A stretch of DNA of 55,694 nucleotides from Actinomycetota bacterium (GCA_026392945.1 JAPLBB010000029.1:1-55694), one strand, 5' to 3'. Counted from the first letter of the stretch, positions 1 to 10,067 are shown. Numbers and translations: made by a program. The notes: generated by a model not told the origin, from the sequence alone.

Positions 1-65
1 TAGCAGGTCATACCTTATTACTTCGGTTAGGAGAAGGGAAAATCACCCCTTAGACTTTCATCCTT

Positions 66-141
66 CGGGGCGTAGCGTAGTGGCTAGCGCGCCTGCTTTG
101 GGAGCAGGAGACCGTGGGTTCGAATCCCTCCGCCCCGACCA
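66..141 (+). tRNA. tRNA-Pro (anticodon UGG)
   Basis: A 76-base cloverleaf. The acceptor arms CGGGGCG (66-72) and CGCCCCG (131-137) pair fully and include the C1-G72 pair typical of bacterial tRNA-Pro. The anticodon stem CCTGC/GCAGG carries the loop TTTGGGA, giving anticodon TGG. The T-arm has the GTTCGAAT consensus, and the 3' CCA (139-141) is encoded. A possible -10 box, TAGACT (51-56), sits nine bases upstream. A tRNA-Pro just before tig is a common actinobacterial arrangement. Bases 1-65 contain no gene that I can support. Confidence 0.96.
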
Positions 142-178
142 AATATTTTTCAATATTTATTATTAAGGGGAGTTTTAA

Positions 179-1468
179 TTGAAAAGCACGGTTGAGAAAT
201 TAACACCAACTCGGGTAAAGCTTTCAATTGAGGTTACCTTTGATGAGCTTGCACCTCATGTGGATGGTGCTTACAAAACTTTAAGTGAAAGAATAAATAT
301 CCCAGGTTTTCGTAAAGGCAAAGTTCCAACTGCAATGATCGATCAACGAGTCGGCCGCGGAGCTGTGTTGGATGAGGCGATTAACGCCGCACTGCCAACC
401 TTCTACTCTCAAGCTGCTAAAGATAATGATGTGTTGGTTATAGGACGACCTGATGTTGAAATTGTTGAGATTAAAGATAAAGAGAATTTTTCATTCACCG
501 TTGAGGTTGATGTGCGGCCTGAGATTAGCCTTCCGAATTTTTCCCAGATAAAAATTGAGGTAGATGATGTCAAGGTTACTGATGCTGATATTGATGAGCA
601 GATTCAATCCTTGCGCACCCGCTTTGGCACACTAACCACAGTTGAAAAGAATGTGGCAACCGGTGACTTTGTAACTATTGATTTAGTGGCAACTAAGGAT
701 GGCAATGATTTAGAGGGTGGAACAGCTAATGACCTCTCTTATGAGGTTGGCTCATCTTCCATGATTGATGGTTTAGATGAGGCGTTAATTGGGCTTGCTG
801 CAAATGGATCAAAGAGTTTTGATACTGCATTAGTTGGTATGGCAGAGGGTGAGAAGGGAACAGTTAAGGTAACTGTTAAGGCGGTTAAAGAGCGTGAGCT
901 TCCACCAATTGATGATGCCTTTGCAAAGCTAGCCTCTGAGTTTGAAACACTCGCTGAATTAAAAGCTGATCTAACCACCAGACTTACTCGGTTAAAAGAG
1001 ATGGAACAGGGCGCGCAAGCTAGAGATTTATTAGTTGAAAAGTTAACCAGCACAGTTGAGATTCCACTACCGGCTGAAATTATTGAGGCTGAGGTTAATG
1101 ATCACTTAGAAAAAGAGGGTCGCCTAGAAGATGACAAGCACCGTGCTGAGGTTGATTTAGAGGTGCGCACAACAATTACGAGAGAATTCTTACTAGATTC
1201 AATTGTAAAGGCAGAATCTGTTGCCGTTAATGAAACAGAGTTAACTGAGTACTTAGTAAGAGCTGCCGCTCGTTATGGTATGAGCCCTGATCAATTTATT
1301 AAAGAGGTATCAGATGCGGGCCAAGTAACCACGATGGTCGCTGAGGTTGCCCGGGCAAAAGCATTAGCTGGCGTATTAGCTCGCGTACAGGTTGTTGATA
1401 AATCTGGGAAAAAAGTTGATTTAGAGGCGCTGGCACCAAAGCAGGCACCAGCCAAAGAGGAGAAATAA
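179..1468 (+). CDS. tig: Trigger factor, ribosome-associated chaperone and prolyl isomerase
   Basis: Trigger factor binds the ribosome tunnel exit and shelters nascent chains. The 429-residue product has the family's usual length. The N-terminal ribosome-docking signature GFRKGKVP is at residues 43-50. An FKBP-type isomerase domain follows at about 155-240, then the helical C-terminal arms, which end in a Lys/Glu-rich tail. The start is TTG, supported by a strong AAGGGGAG ribosome binding site a few bases upstream; no better ATG or GTG exists. It precedes clpP1P2-clpX, so a folding factor sits beside the protease genes, as in many bacteria. Confidence 0.96.
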   Translation: MKSTVEKLTPTRVKLSIEVTFDELAPHVDGAYKTLSERINIPGFRKGKVPTAMIDQRVGRGAVLDEAINAALPTFYSQAAKDNDVLVIGRPDVEIVEIKDKENFSFTVEVDVRPEISLPNFSQIKIEVDDVKVTDADIDEQIQSLRTRFGTLTTVEKNVATGDFVTIDLVATKDGNDLEGGTANDLSYEVGSSSMIDGLDEALIGLAANGSKSFDTALVGMAEGEKGTVKVTVKAVKERELPPIDDAFAKLASEFETLAELKADLTTRLTRLKEMEQGAQARDLLVEKLTSTVEIPLPAEIIEAEVNDHLEKEGRLEDDKHRAEVDLEVRTTITREFLLDSIVKAESVAVNETELTEYLVRAAARYGMSPDQFIKEVSDAGQVTTMVAEVARAKALAGVLARVQVVDKSGKKVDLEALAPKQAPAKEEK

Positions 1469-1483
1469 TCGCTTTAGGCGAAC
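1466..1483 (+). promoter_or_regulatory. ClgR-like operator upstream of clpP1P2
   Basis: The 18-base sequence TAATCGCTTTAGGCGAAC begins at the tig stop codon. It fits the actinobacterial ClgR consensus as I recall it (WNNWCGCYNANRGCGWWS) except at one position, with CGC and GCG half sites five bases apart. ClgR is the known activator of clpP1P2 and clpC in Corynebacterium and relatives. The site lies about 90 bases before the clpP1 start, a sensible activator position. An overlapping stem TTTAGGCG (1473-1480) / CGCCTAAA (1492-1499) could also form a hairpin in RNA, but it lacks a T-run. The regulator itself is not in the window. Confidence 0.55.
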
Positions 1484-1572
1484 AACGGCTACGCCTAAAC
1501 CGGGAAGCATTTTGGGCAAAAGATTGTTAAGGTCATGACAGTATTTATTAACAAATAACTGAGGAGATATCT

Positions 1573-2190
1573 GTGGAGCTAAGTAACACCCCACGTGCTG
1601 CAACTGGCGGTTCTGGCGGACTTGATGATCAGGTTTACCAACGCTTACTAAAAGAGCGCATTATTTTCTTAGGTTCAGTTGTGGAAGATTCAATGGCGAA
1701 CGCAATCTGTGCTCAGATGTTATTACTAGCAGCTGAAGATCCTGAGAAGGATATTTATCTTTACATCAACTCACCCGGTGGATCTATCTCTGCTGGTATG
1801 GCAATTTATGACACGATGCAATACATCAAAAATGATGTGGCAACTGTGGCAATGGGACTTGCAGCATCAATGGGTCAATTCTTATTATGTTCAGGAACTG
1901 CTGGAAAGCGTTACGCACTTCCACATGCTCGCATCATGATGCACCAACCATCTGGTGGAATTGGTGGCACCGCCTCTGATATTAAAATCCAAGCAGAGCA
2001 GATGAGCTTTACTAAGAAAAATATGGCAGATCTAATTGCTTTCCACACTGGACAAAAGGCCGAGACAATTACGGAAGATTCAGATCGTGATCGCTGGTTT
2101 AATGCCGAAGATGCTAAGAAGTATGGCTTTGTTGATCATGTTGTTAAGTCAGCAGGTCAAGTATCCGGAAGTGGAGGCACATCTCGATGA
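1573..2190 (+). CDS. clpP1: ATP-dependent Clp protease proteolytic subunit 1
   Basis: This is a serine peptidase subunit of the tetradecameric ClpP barrel; actinobacteria use a mixed ClpP1/ClpP2 barrel driven by ClpX or ClpC. The catalytic triad is visible as Ser99 in GLAASMG, His124 in MMHQPSGG and Asp173 in SDRDRWF. The oxyanion-loop motif INSPGGS is at about 66-71. Length (205 residues) is normal for the family. The GTG start follows a GAGGAG ribosome binding site. The stop overlaps the clpP2 start by four bases, so the two subunits are translationally coupled, consistent with obligate co-assembly. The upstream ClgR-like site suggests stress control. Confidence 0.96.
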   Translation: MELSNTPRAATGGSGGLDDQVYQRLLKERIIFLGSVVEDSMANAICAQMLLLAAEDPEKDIYLYINSPGGSISAGMAIYDTMQYIKNDVATVAMGLAASMGQFLLCSGTAGKRYALPHARIMMHQPSGGIGGTASDIKIQAEQMSFTKKNMADLIAFHTGQKAETITEDSDRDRWFNAEDAKKYGFVDHVVKSAGQVSGSGGTSR

Positions 2191-2825
2191 AGAATGAATT
2201 AAACAAGATTAATGAGATCACCTCTCGTTATATTCTGCCAACAATTGAAGAGCGCACCAGTTATGGATACAAGCGCCTTGATCCATACACAAAGTTATTT
2301 GAAGAGCGAATTATCTTTTTAGGCCAGGCAATTGATGACACCGTTGCAAATGATGTAATGGCTCAATTACTCACATTAGAGTCAATGGATCCAGATCGTG
2401 ACATCATGATGTATATCAACTCACCTGGTGGTTCATTTACAGCGCTCACTGCAATTTATGACACGATGCAATTTGTTCGCCCAGATGTAATGACTATTTG
2501 TTTAGGACAAGCTGCCTCTGCTGCTGCGGTATTACTTGCCGGTGGTGCTGCCGGAAAAAGATATGCGTTAGAGCATGCTCGTATTTTGATTCACCAACCA
2601 TATTCAGAAGGTGGCGGACAAGGATCTGATATTGAGATTCAAGCAAAAGAGATTTTGCGCATGCGCACATTATTAGAGGAGATGTTGGCAAAGCACTCTA
2701 AGAAGAGCCAAGCCGATATTGCTAAAGATATTGAGCGCGACAAGATTCTTACATCAGCTGAAGCGGTTGAGTATGGACTGATCGATCAAGTTCTTGCTAC
2801 CCGTAAAGCAAAGGCGAAGAGCTAA
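2187..2825 (+). CDS. clpP2: ATP-dependent Clp protease proteolytic subunit 2
   Basis: This is the second ClpP paralogue, 212 residues, with its triad at Ser111 ([11 protein letters not shown], the ClpP2-type context of actinobacteria), His136 ([10 protein letters not shown]) and Asp184 (IERDK). The N-terminus is about 13 residues longer than that of ClpP1, as in mycobacterial ClpP2. It should assemble with ClpP1 into one hetero-oligomeric peptidase. It starts inside the last codons of clpP1 (ATGA overlap). A spacer of about 100 bases separates it from clpX. Confidence 0.95.
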   Translation: MKNELNKINEITSRYILPTIEERTSYGYKRLDPYTKLFEERIIFLGQAIDDTVANDVMAQLLTLESMDPDRDIMMYINSPGGSFTALTAIYDTMQFVRPDVMTICLGQAASAAAVLLAGGAAGKRYALEHARILIHQPYSEGGGQGSDIEIQAKEILRMRTLLEEMLAKHSKKSQADIAKDIERDKILTSAEAVEYGLIDQVLATRKAKAKS

Positions 2826-2928
2826 CAAGTTCGTCTATAAGCGAACAGATTTAAGGCTATTTTTCGCGCACCTGCTGCATCCCTCGTTCTACTCTTATCT
2901 CCTTCCCATTGAACAGGAGTCATTACCG

Positions 2929-4227
2929 GTGAGCGCACGCATTGGTGAAAGTGGCGATTTACTTAAGTGTTCCTTCTGCGGCAAAACTCAAAAGCAGGTT
3001 AAGAAGTTAATTGCAGGTCCTGGTGTTTATATTTGTGATGAGTGTATTGATCTTTGTAATGAAATCATTATTGATGAGTTTAATGAAACTAGCTCACTTG
3101 GCTTAGCTGAGTTGCCAAAACCACAGGAAATATTTGAATTTTTAGATCAGTATGTAATTGGTCAAGATCAAGCAAAGAAATCTTTATCTGTTGCCGTTTA
3201 TAACCACTACAAGCGGGTGCAATCTGGAGATAGTAAGCGCGAGGATGCAATTGAGTTATCAAAGAGTAATATTTTAATTTTAGGACCAACTGGTTGCGGA
3301 AAAACATTATTAGCTCAAACTCTAGCCAGAATGCTTAATGTGCCATTTGCGATTGCCGATGCCACCGCTTTAACTGAAGCTGGATATGTGGGCGAAGATG
3401 TTGAAAACATTTTGCTTAAACTTATTCAAGCAGCAGATTTTGATGTTAAAAAGGCTGAGACTGGAATTATCTATATTGATGAGATTGATAAGGTGGCAAG
3501 AAAAGCCGAGAACCCATCAATTACTAGAGATGTTTCTGGTGAGGGTGTTCAGCAAGCACTTCTTAAAATATTAGAGGGAACTACTGCATCTGTGCCACCA
3601 CAAGGTGGTCGTAAACATCCACACCAAGAGTTCTTACAAATTGATACTACAAATATTTTATTTATTGTGGGCGGCGCCTTCTCAGGCCTTGAGAAAATTA
3701 TTGAAAGCCGTAAGGGTAAGGCTGGCGTTGGCTTTAATGCCAAACTACAAACAATTGATGATGTAGTTAAGACCGATATCTTTGGCGATGCGATGCCAGA
3801 GGATCTACTTAAGTTTGGCATGATCCCTGAGTTCATTGGCCGACTACCAATTATGACCAGCGTTGAAAGTTTGGATCAAAAAGCTTTGATGCAGATATTA
3901 ACTGAGCCAAAAAATGCTTTGGTTAAGCAGTATCAAAAATTGTTTGATTTAGATGAGGTTGAACTTGAGTTCAGCAATGAAGCACTTGAGGTAGTGGCAG
4001 ATCTTGCAATCAAGCGTGGAACTGGTGCCCGTGGACTTCGCGCAATTATGGAAGAGACGCTTTTATCTGTGATGTATGAAGTGCCGAGCCGTAAAGATGT
4101 TGGCAAGGTAATTATTACCCCAGCAGTTGTTAAAAAAGAGGAAGTACCAACTTATGTTCCCCGCGCAGCAGGAGGACCAAAGCGGGCAGCAAAGGGTGAA
4201 AAGAGTTCTGAGGAAAAAAGCGCGTAA
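2929..4227 (+). CDS. clpX: ATP-dependent Clp protease ATP-binding subunit ClpX
   Basis: ClpX is an AAA+ unfoldase that feeds substrates to ClpP. The chosen GTG start gives 432 residues beginning [14 protein letters not shown], the standard actinobacterial N-terminus, with ribosome binding site CAGGAG ten bases upstream. An in-frame upstream ATG at 2794 would overlap clpP2 and add 45 unlike residues, so I rejected it. The C4 zinc finger uses Cys14, Cys17, Cys36 and Cys39/Cys43. Walker A is GPTGCGKT (about 115-125), Walker B includes YIDEIDK, the pore loop is GYVGEDVE, and FIGRLP marks the small-domain linker. The C-terminus is a short charged tail. Confidence 0.96.
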   Translation: MSARIGESGDLLKCSFCGKTQKQVKKLIAGPGVYICDECIDLCNEIIIDEFNETSSLGLAELPKPQEIFEFLDQYVIGQDQAKKSLSVAVYNHYKRVQSGDSKREDAIELSKSNILILGPTGCGKTLLAQTLARMLNVPFAIADATALTEAGYVGEDVENILLKLIQAADFDVKKAETGIIYIDEIDKVARKAENPSITRDVSGEGVQQALLKILEGTTASVPPQGGRKHPHQEFLQIDTTNILFIVGGAFSGLEKIIESRKGKAGVGFNAKLQTIDDVVKTDIFGDAMPEDLLKFGMIPEFIGRLPIMTSVESLDQKALMQILTEPKNALVKQYQKLFDLDEVELEFSNEALEVVADLAIKRGTGARGLRAIMEETLLSVMYEVPSRKDVGKVIITPAVVKKEEVPTYVPRAAGGPKRAAKGEKSSEEKSA

Positions 4228-4238
4228 GATCGACGCTT

Positions 4239-6836
4239 ATGAGTGGCGATAATAAGAAAGAGTTAGCAGCCACCTTTTCTCCTGCCGAAATAGAGGCACC
4301 CTTATATAAGAAGTGGCAAGAATCTGGTTACTTTAAAGCGGATGCAAAATCTAAGAAACCACCATTCACAATAGTTATTCCACCACCAAATGTGACTGGC
4401 TCACTTCACATTGGTCACGCACTAGATCACACAATTCAAGATTTATTAACACGAATGAAGCGAATGAAAGGCTTTGAAGCACTTTGGCTGCCTGGTATGG
4501 ATCACGCCGGAATTGCAACTCAAAATGTTGTTGAAAAACAATTAGCAGCAGAGGGTAAATCTCGTCATGATTTAGGCAGAGAGGCATTTGTTGAAAAGGT
4601 TTGGCAATGGAAGGCTGAATCAGGAGGTGCGATATTAGATCAGATGAAGCGCTTAGGAGATTCAGTTGATTGGGATCGCGAAGCATTCACAATGGATGCA
4701 AATTTAAGCAAAGCAGTTTTAACAATCTTTAAAAAGCTTTATGAGAAAGAGTTAATTTATCGGGCCGAGCGAATTATCAATTGGTGCCCAAGATGTTTGA
4801 CCGCACTCTCTGATATTGAGGTTGAACACAAAGATGATTCAGGTGAGTTTGTTTCAATTAAATATGGTGATGATGATGTGAATATAACTATTGCAACCAC
4901 TAGAGCTGAGACGATGTTAGGTGATGGCGCAGTTGCGGTTAATCCAAATGATGAGCGTTATAAGCACATGGTGGGTAAGAAAGTATTGCTGCCATTAGTT
5001 GATCGAATGATTCCAATTATTGCCGATGAGTTGGTAGATCCTGATTTTGGAACTGGCGCAGTTAAAGTAACAGCCGCCCATGATCCAAATGACTTTGAGA
5101 TGGGTATGCGCCACGGTATCGAGTTGGTAATCATTATGAATGAACATGGCGTGATGGCTGGTACTGGTACCAAGTTTGATGGCATGGATCGCTTTGATGC
5201 TCGTAAAGCAGTCGTTGATGAACTAAGAAAATTAGGAAGAGTTGTGGCAGAAAAGCGGCCATATGTTCACGCAGTAGGTCACTGCCAAAGATGTGACACC
5301 ACAGTTGAGCCACGTCTTTCTAAACAATGGTTTGTAAAGGTTGCACCTCTTGCAAAAGCTGCTGCTGATGCAGTCAGAGATGGCCGAGTAAAGATTGAAC
5401 CAAGTGAGATGTCACCAAGATATTTTGAGTGGGTAGATAACATGCATGATTGGTGTATCTCGCGCCAACTTTGGTGGGGACATCGAATTCCAGTTTTTTA
5501 TGGACCAAATGATGAAGTAGTTGTTTGTGGTCCAGATGAAAAGCCACCAGCTGGTTACACCCAAGATCCAGATGTATTAGATACCTGGTTCTCATCTGCG
5601 CTTTGGCCATTTTCAACCTTAGGTTGGCCGGCACAAACAGATGACTTAAAAAAGTTTTATCCAACCTCAGTATTAGTAACAGGTTATGACATCTTATTTT
5701 TCTGGGTAGCCAGAATGATGATGATGGGCTTATTTGCCATGGATGGCAAACAACCATTTGATGTAATTGTTTTGCATGGCTTAGTGCGGGATCAATTTGG
5801 TAAAAAGATGAGTAAGAGCCGCGGAAATACCATCGATCCAATTGAGTTTATGGATAAGTATGGCTCGGACGCACTTCGCTTCACATTAGCAAGAGGTGCT
5901 AATCCCGGAACAGATCAAGCATTAGCCGAGGATTGGGTAGCTGGCTCTAGAAACTTTGCAACTAAATTATGGAATGCCACCAGATTTGCGATGATGAATG
6001 GCGCCACTATCACCGGTACATTGCCAAAACGAGATGAATTAAATGCAATTGATAATTGGATATTAACTAGATTAGATCAAACAATCTCAGAAGGCAGTGA
6101 GTTATTTGAAAAGTATGAGTTTGCTAAGGCTTGTGAATTGATTTATCACTTTGCCTGGGATGACTTATGTGACTGGTATCTAGAGCTTTCTAAATCAACA
6201 TTTGCCACCGGTGGTGCTAACACTGCCAAGAGTCAACGAGTACTTGGTGAAGTTTTAGATCAGCTTCTTAGGTTGATGCATCCGGTGATGCCATTTATTA
6301 CTGAAGAGCTTTGGTGCTCACTTACTGGTGGAACATCATTAATGATTGCGAAATGGCCAACACCTGATGTGGCTAATCAAGATTTGAAATCAGTTAAGTT
6401 GGTAGATCAACTGCGTGAGATTGTTACTGAGGTTAGAAGATTTAGAAATGATCAGGGGATTAAAACTACCGCCAAAATTGGCGCAAAGTTTTCTGGTTTA
6501 AATGAGATTGGCTTAGCTGATTATGAGGCGTCACTTCGTCACATTCTCAAATGTGAGGTTGCTGATTCAAACTTCACCGCTAAAACCCAGGTGGGTAAAG
6601 TTGTTATTGAGTTTGATTTAACCGGTGTAATTGATTTAGTTGCTGAGCGAACTCGACTAAGTAAAGACTTACAAGCAGCTCAAAAAGATCGCGATACTGC
6701 AAAGGTTAAATTAGAAAATGCAGGCTTTATGGCAAAGGCGCCAGCTGATGTTGTAGTTGAGATTAAAGCCAGACTTACCCAAACCACCGCTGATATCGAT
6801 CGGTTAACTGCTCTGCTTGAAAAACTACCAAAGTAA
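4239..6836 (+). CDS. valS: Valyl-tRNA synthetase
   Basis: This class Ia enzyme charges tRNA-Val with valine in the cytoplasm. The HIGH signature is at residues 57-60 (PPPNVTGSLHIGH) and KMSKS is near residue 525. An editing (CP1) domain lies between about residues 200 and 350. The C-terminal ~65 residues form the heptad-rich coiled coil typical of ValRS that binds the tRNA elbow. The 865-residue length is normal. It begins 11 bases after clpX, and folC follows its stop codon with no gap, so clpX-valS-folC may share a transcript. A TAAGAT hexamer eight bases before the ATG could also give a near-leaderless message. Confidence 0.97.
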   Translation: MSGDNKKELAATFSPAEIEAPLYKKWQESGYFKADAKSKKPPFTIVIPPPNVTGSLHIGHALDHTIQDLLTRMKRMKGFEALWLPGMDHAGIATQNVVEKQLAAEGKSRHDLGREAFVEKVWQWKAESGGAILDQMKRLGDSVDWDREAFTMDANLSKAVLTIFKKLYEKELIYRAERIINWCPRCLTALSDIEVEHKDDSGEFVSIKYGDDDVNITIATTRAETMLGDGAVAVNPNDERYKHMVGKKVLLPLVDRMIPIIADELVDPDFGTGAVKVTAAHDPNDFEMGMRHGIELVIIMNEHGVMAGTGTKFDGMDRFDARKAVVDELRKLGRVVAEKRPYVHAVGHCQRCDTTVEPRLSKQWFVKVAPLAKAAADAVRDGRVKIEPSEMSPRYFEWVDNMHDWCISRQLWWGHRIPVFYGPNDEVVVCGPDEKPPAGYTQDPDVLDTWFSSALWPFSTLGWPAQTDDLKKFYPTSVLVTGYDILFFWVARMMMMGLFAMDGKQPFDVIVLHGLVRDQFGKKMSKSRGNTIDPIEFMDKYGSDALRFTLARGANPGTDQALAEDWVAGSRNFATKLWNATRFAMMNGATITGTLPKRDELNAIDNWILTRLDQTISEGSELFEKYEFAKACELIYHFAWDDLCDWYLELSKSTFATGGANTAKSQRVLGEVLDQLLRLMHPVMPFITEELWCSLTGGTSLMIAKWPTPDVANQDLKSVKLVDQLREIVTEVRRFRNDQGIKTTAKIGAKFSGLNEIGLADYEASLRHILKCEVADSNFTAKTQVGKVVIEFDLTGVIDLVAERTRLSKDLQAAQKDRDTAKVKLENAGFMAKAPADVVVEIKARLTQTTADIDRLTALLEKLPK

Positions 6837-8186
6837 ATGAGTAGCGCAGATAATCTTGCAAAATTAGATGCAATTGAGGCGGCATTAAATAAAAGGTGGC
6901 CTGAGAATAAAATTGAGCCGACCTTAGAGCGCATCTCAGCTTTAGTAGATGCCCTTGGTTCACCACAACTTTCTTATCCAACAATTCATCTTGCTGGCAC
7001 AAATGGCAAGACCACAACTGCTCGAATGATTGATCAACTGCTTGCAAATCTTGGTTATCGAGTTGGCAGGTATACATCACCACACCTTGAAAGCTTTACC
7101 GAGCGAATAAGTATTAAGGGAGAGCCAATCACGGCTGCTCAAATGATCACAACTTATGACGATATTGCACTGTATTTAGATCTAATTGACTCACGCCAGC
7201 CACATCCAATCTCTTACTTTGAAGCATTAACTGCAATGGCGTTTGTTGCATTTGCCGAGTTTCCAGTAGATATTGCAGTAATTGAAGCTGGTTTAGGTGG
7301 TGAGTGGGATGCCACAAATGTGGTTGCATCTCAAGTTTCAGTAATGACGCCAATTGGTTTTGATCATATGGAGTACTTAGGAAATACCTTAACTGAGATT
7401 GCGCAAACTAAATCTGGCATATTCAAACCTGAATCTAATGTTGTTCTGGCTGCACAGAGTAGCGAGGTTGCAAAGGTATTAATGGCGCAGGTTGCAAAGG
7501 TTTCAGCCATTCCATTTAGAGAAGGTGTTGAATTCTCAGTTAAGAAACGATCCCTTGCAGTCGGTGGGCAATTGATTTCACTTAAAGGTATTTATGGTGA
7601 GGTCGATGATATTTACCTGCCGCTATACGGTGATCACCAGGCAAATAATGCCGCAGTTGCACTTGCTGCAGTTGAAGCATTTGCTGGTGTAAAAATTGAT
7701 GAAGAGTTAGTTAAAGATGCATTTAGCAAAATTAAGTCACCTGGTAGGTGTGAGATTGTTTATAAAGATCCAACTGTGATCATTGATGCCGCCCATAATC
7801 CACATGGAGCATCTGCAATCGCAAAGACTATTAATAGTGAGTTCGACTTTGAGATGGTAATTGGTGTGGTCGCTGTTTTAGCAGATAAGGATGTGGCAGG
7901 AATTTTGGCCGAGCTATCTACTTGCGTTGATTATCTAATCGCTACCCAAAATAATTCAAGCCGTGCGATGGCAGCCGATGAGCTTGCCAAGATTGCCGCT
8001 TCCTACTTTAAGCCGGAGCAGATTGAGGTAATTACAGATTTGAACGGGGCCATCACCTATGCACTGGAGAAGGCAACACTTTCAAATCAGGTAAGTGAGG
8101 GAGTCTTATCGGTGCTGATTACTGGCTCAGTTGTTACTGCTGGCTCTGCACGATCTATCCTTCGCAGATTAGGAGCAAATAAATAA
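6837..8186 (+). CDS. folC: Dihydrofolate synthase / folylpolyglutamate synthase
   Basis: This Mur-ligase-family enzyme joins glutamate to dihydropteroate or folate using ATP. The P-loop GTNGKT is at 54-59 and the Mur-type central ligase domain follows (EAGLGGEWDATNV). The C-terminal domain holds DAAHNPHG, the characteristic glutamate-ligase motif. Length is 449 residues. The ATG directly abuts the valS stop codon and there is no separate ribosome binding site, implying coupling. The order valS-folC-DUF4233-ndk is conserved in many actinobacteria. Confidence 0.95.
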   Translation: MSSADNLAKLDAIEAALNKRWPENKIEPTLERISALVDALGSPQLSYPTIHLAGTNGKTTTARMIDQLLANLGYRVGRYTSPHLESFTERISIKGEPITAAQMITTYDDIALYLDLIDSRQPHPISYFEALTAMAFVAFAEFPVDIAVIEAGLGGEWDATNVVASQVSVMTPIGFDHMEYLGNTLTEIAQTKSGIFKPESNVVLAAQSSEVAKVLMAQVAKVSAIPFREGVEFSVKKRSLAVGGQLISLKGIYGEVDDIYLPLYGDHQANNAAVALAAVEAFAGVKIDEELVKDAFSKIKSPGRCEIVYKDPTVIIDAAHNPHGASAIAKTINSEFDFEMVIGVVAVLADKDVAGILAELSTCVDYLIATQNNSSRAMAADELAKIAASYFKPEQIEVITDLNGAITYALEKATLSNQVSEGVLSVLITGSVVTAGSARSILRRLGANK

Positions 8187-8533
8187 TGAGGATTATGTGT
8201 GCAGCAGTACTAACCATGGAGTCATTGTTGATGGGATTTGCACTATTAATTGCGAAAGACTCAGCTACTTCAAGCCAACTAATACTTGGCGGAGTACTTG
8301 CAATCTTGTTTATTTTAACCGCGGGCATGTTAAAGCGTCGAGGTGGGTATTTGCTGGGAAGTATTTTGCAACTTTGCTTAATTGGGTATGGCCTTGTTAT
8401 CCCACAGATGTATTTCATGGGCGGGTTATTTTTGACTTTATGGATTTTTGCAATTGTTCTAGGGCGACGGGGTGAGGCGATTAAGGCGAGCCTTATCGCG
8501 CAGCGGGATAAGCAGGGGCCAAAAAACCCATAG
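8186..8533 (+). CDS. DUF4233 family small integral membrane protein
   Basis: A 115-residue protein with four likely membrane helices (about 5-22, 31-48, 54-73 and 76-95) and a basic C-terminal tail (LGRRGEAIKASL, QRDKQG). It overlaps the folC stop by one base, so it is probably translated by coupling. Position between folC and ndk and the helical layout match the DUF4233 family known from actinobacteria (the Rv2446c type). Its function is unknown; conserved linkage suggests a role near folate or nucleotide metabolism, but nothing in the protein shows a catalytic site. Confidence 0.8.
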   Translation: MRIMCAAVLTMESLLMGFALLIAKDSATSSQLILGGVLAILFILTAGMLKRRGGYLLGSILQLCLIGYGLVIPQMYFMGGLFLTLWIFAIVLGRRGEAIKASLIAQRDKQGPKNP

Positions 8534-8558
8534 TTTTCTGACTTAAGCCAAAGGTGCG

Positions 8559-8564
8559 TAGAAT
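8559..8564 (+). promoter_or_regulatory. Leaderless -10 box for ndk
   Basis: TAGAAT is followed by exactly six bases and then the GTG start of ndk. No Shine-Dalgarno is present. Transcription would begin at or within one base of the start codon. No clear -35 box is seen. Confidence 0.5.
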
Positions 8565-8570
8565 AAGCAA

Positions 8571-8990
8571 GTGAGTTCAGAGCAAACACTAATTTTAGTC
8601 AAGCCAGATGGCGTTAAACGCGGTTTAGTTGGCGAAGTTATTGCACGCATTGAACGTAAAGGTTACAAAGTTACTAATTTAAAAATGTTAACTGCGGACC
8701 GAACACTTCTTGCAAAGCACTATGCCGAGCATGAAGGTAAACCTTTTTACGAACCACTTATGGAGTTCATGGCATCAGGGCCAATCGTGGCAATGGTTGC
8801 ACAAGGTGAGCGAGTGATCGAAGGGTTTAGAAAGATGGCTGGTGCAACTGATCCAACAGTTGCAGAGGCAGGAACAATTCGTGGCGACTTAGCAAGAGAT
8901 ATGGGAACCAAGGTTGTGCAAAATATTGTGCACGGTTCTGATTCTGTTGAGTCAGCAGAGCGAGAGATAAAGATTTTTTTCGGTAATTAA
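8571..8990 (+). CDS. ndk: Nucleoside diphosphate kinase
   Basis: This enzyme balances NTP pools by moving the gamma phosphate of ATP to NDPs through a phosphohistidine. The catalytic His121 lies in the invariant NIVHGSDS motif. KPDGVKRG near the N-terminus and RGDLARDMG are the nucleotide-site signatures. Length (139 residues) is typical. The GTG start follows a TAGAAT box by six bases without a ribosome binding site, suggesting a leaderless mRNA independent of folC. Confidence 0.97.
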   Translation: MSSEQTLILVKPDGVKRGLVGEVIARIERKGYKVTNLKMLTADRTLLAKHYAEHEGKPFYEPLMEFMASGPIVAMVAQGERVIEGFRKMAGATDPTVAEAGTIRGDLARDMGTKVVQNIVHGSDSVESAEREIKIFFGN

Positions 8991-9026
8991 AGTTTTAACC
9001 AAGTAGAGCAAGAAGGAGAAGCGCAG

Positions 9027-10067
9027 ATGGCTAAAGGAAAAAATCGTATGTCTTGGATTGGCCGTGATATGGCGGTAGATCTAGGAACAGCTAACACTTT
9101 GGTTTATGTGCGCGGTCGCGGAATTGTTTTAAATGAACCATCTGTAGTGGCAGTAAACCAAGACACCGGCGCCATCTTGGCGGTAGGTCTTGAAGCAAAG
9201 CGAATGATTGGTAGAACACCTGGAAACATTGTGGCAATTCGTCCACTTAAAGATGGTGTGATTGCAGACTTTGATACAACCGAGCGAATGCTTAAATACT
9301 TTATTCAAAAAGTTCACAAACGCCGCTATTTAGCAAAGCCAAGAATTGTGGTTTGCGTTCCATCTGGAATTACTGGCGTAGAACAACGTGCGGTTAAAGA
9401 TGCTGGATATGCAGCCGGTGCTCGCAAGGTTTATATTATTGAAGAGCCAATGGCAGCAGCAATTGGTGCTGATCTTCCAATCCATGAGCCAACTGGAAAT
9501 ATGGTGGTTGATATTGGTGGCGGAACAACTGAGGTTGCAGTTATTTCACTTGGTGGAATAGTTGCTGCGCTTTCAATTCGCGTTGGTGGCGATGAGCTTG
9601 ATCAATCAATTATTAACTGGGTAAAACGTGAGTATTCATTACTACTTGGTGAGCGAACTGCGGAAGAGATAAAGATGGCAATTGGCTCAGCATTTCCACT
9701 TCCAGGTGAGCCAGATGCAGAGATTCGTGGTCGAGATTTAGCAACCGGATTGCCAAAAACAATCTTGGTAACCTCAGCAGATATTCGCAAAGCATTAGAA
9801 GAGCCAGTAGCAGCGATTGTTAATGCTGTTAAAAATACATTGGATAAGACTCCACCTGAGCTTGCAAGTGATCTAATGGATCGCGGAATTGTTCTTACTG
9901 GTGGCGGAGCGCTCCTTCGCGGACTTGATGAAAGATTGCGTCACGAAACTGGCATGCCAATTCATATTTCTGAGCGCCCACTACAAGCAGTTGCAGAGGG
10001 CTCTGGAAAATGTATTGAAGAGTTTGAAGCCTTGGAGAAGGTTTTAATCTCTGAACCTCGTCGTTAA
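9027..10067 (+). CDS. mreB: Rod shape-determining protein MreB
   Basis: This bacterial actin polymerises under the membrane and guides lateral wall synthesis. Actin-fold ATPase motifs are present: phosphate-1 [10 protein letters not shown] near residue 18, phosphate-2 [12 protein letters not shown] near 158, and the adenosine motif [11 protein letters not shown] near 290. The 346-residue length is normal. An AAGGAG ribosome binding site precedes the ATG. It heads the run mreB-mreC-mreD-mrdA-rodA, the complete elongasome core, implying a rod or elongated cell. Confidence 0.97.
   Translation: MAKGKNRMSWIGRDMAVDLGTANTLVYVRGRGIVLNEPSVVAVNQDTGAILAVGLEAKRMIGRTPGNIVAIRPLKDGVIADFDTTERMLKYFIQKVHKRRYLAKPRIVVCVPSGITGVEQRAVKDAGYAAGARKVYIIEEPMAAAIGADLPIHEPTGNMVVDIGGGTTEVAVISLGGIVAALSIRVGGDELDQSIINWVKREYSLLLGERTAEEIKMAIGSAFPLPGEPDAEIRGRDLATGLPKTILVTSADIRKALEEPVAAIVNAVKNTLDKTPPELASDLMDRGIVLTGGGALLRGLDERLRHETGMPIHISERPLQAVAEGSGKCIEEFEALEKVLISEPRR

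Noticed and set aside
141-158. AAATATT/AATATTT hairpin after the tRNA as a terminator
   Set aside because: Only A-T pairs and no T-run; it lies in the tig leader.
2794-2928. Upstream in-frame start for clpX adding 45 residues
   Set aside because: It overlaps clpP2, the extra residues do not resemble ClpX, and GTG 2929 has a ribosome binding site and gives the canonical N-terminus.
5374-5841. 155-codon minus-strand frame in valS
   Set aside because: His/Leu/Gln-rich translation typical of an antisense shadow.
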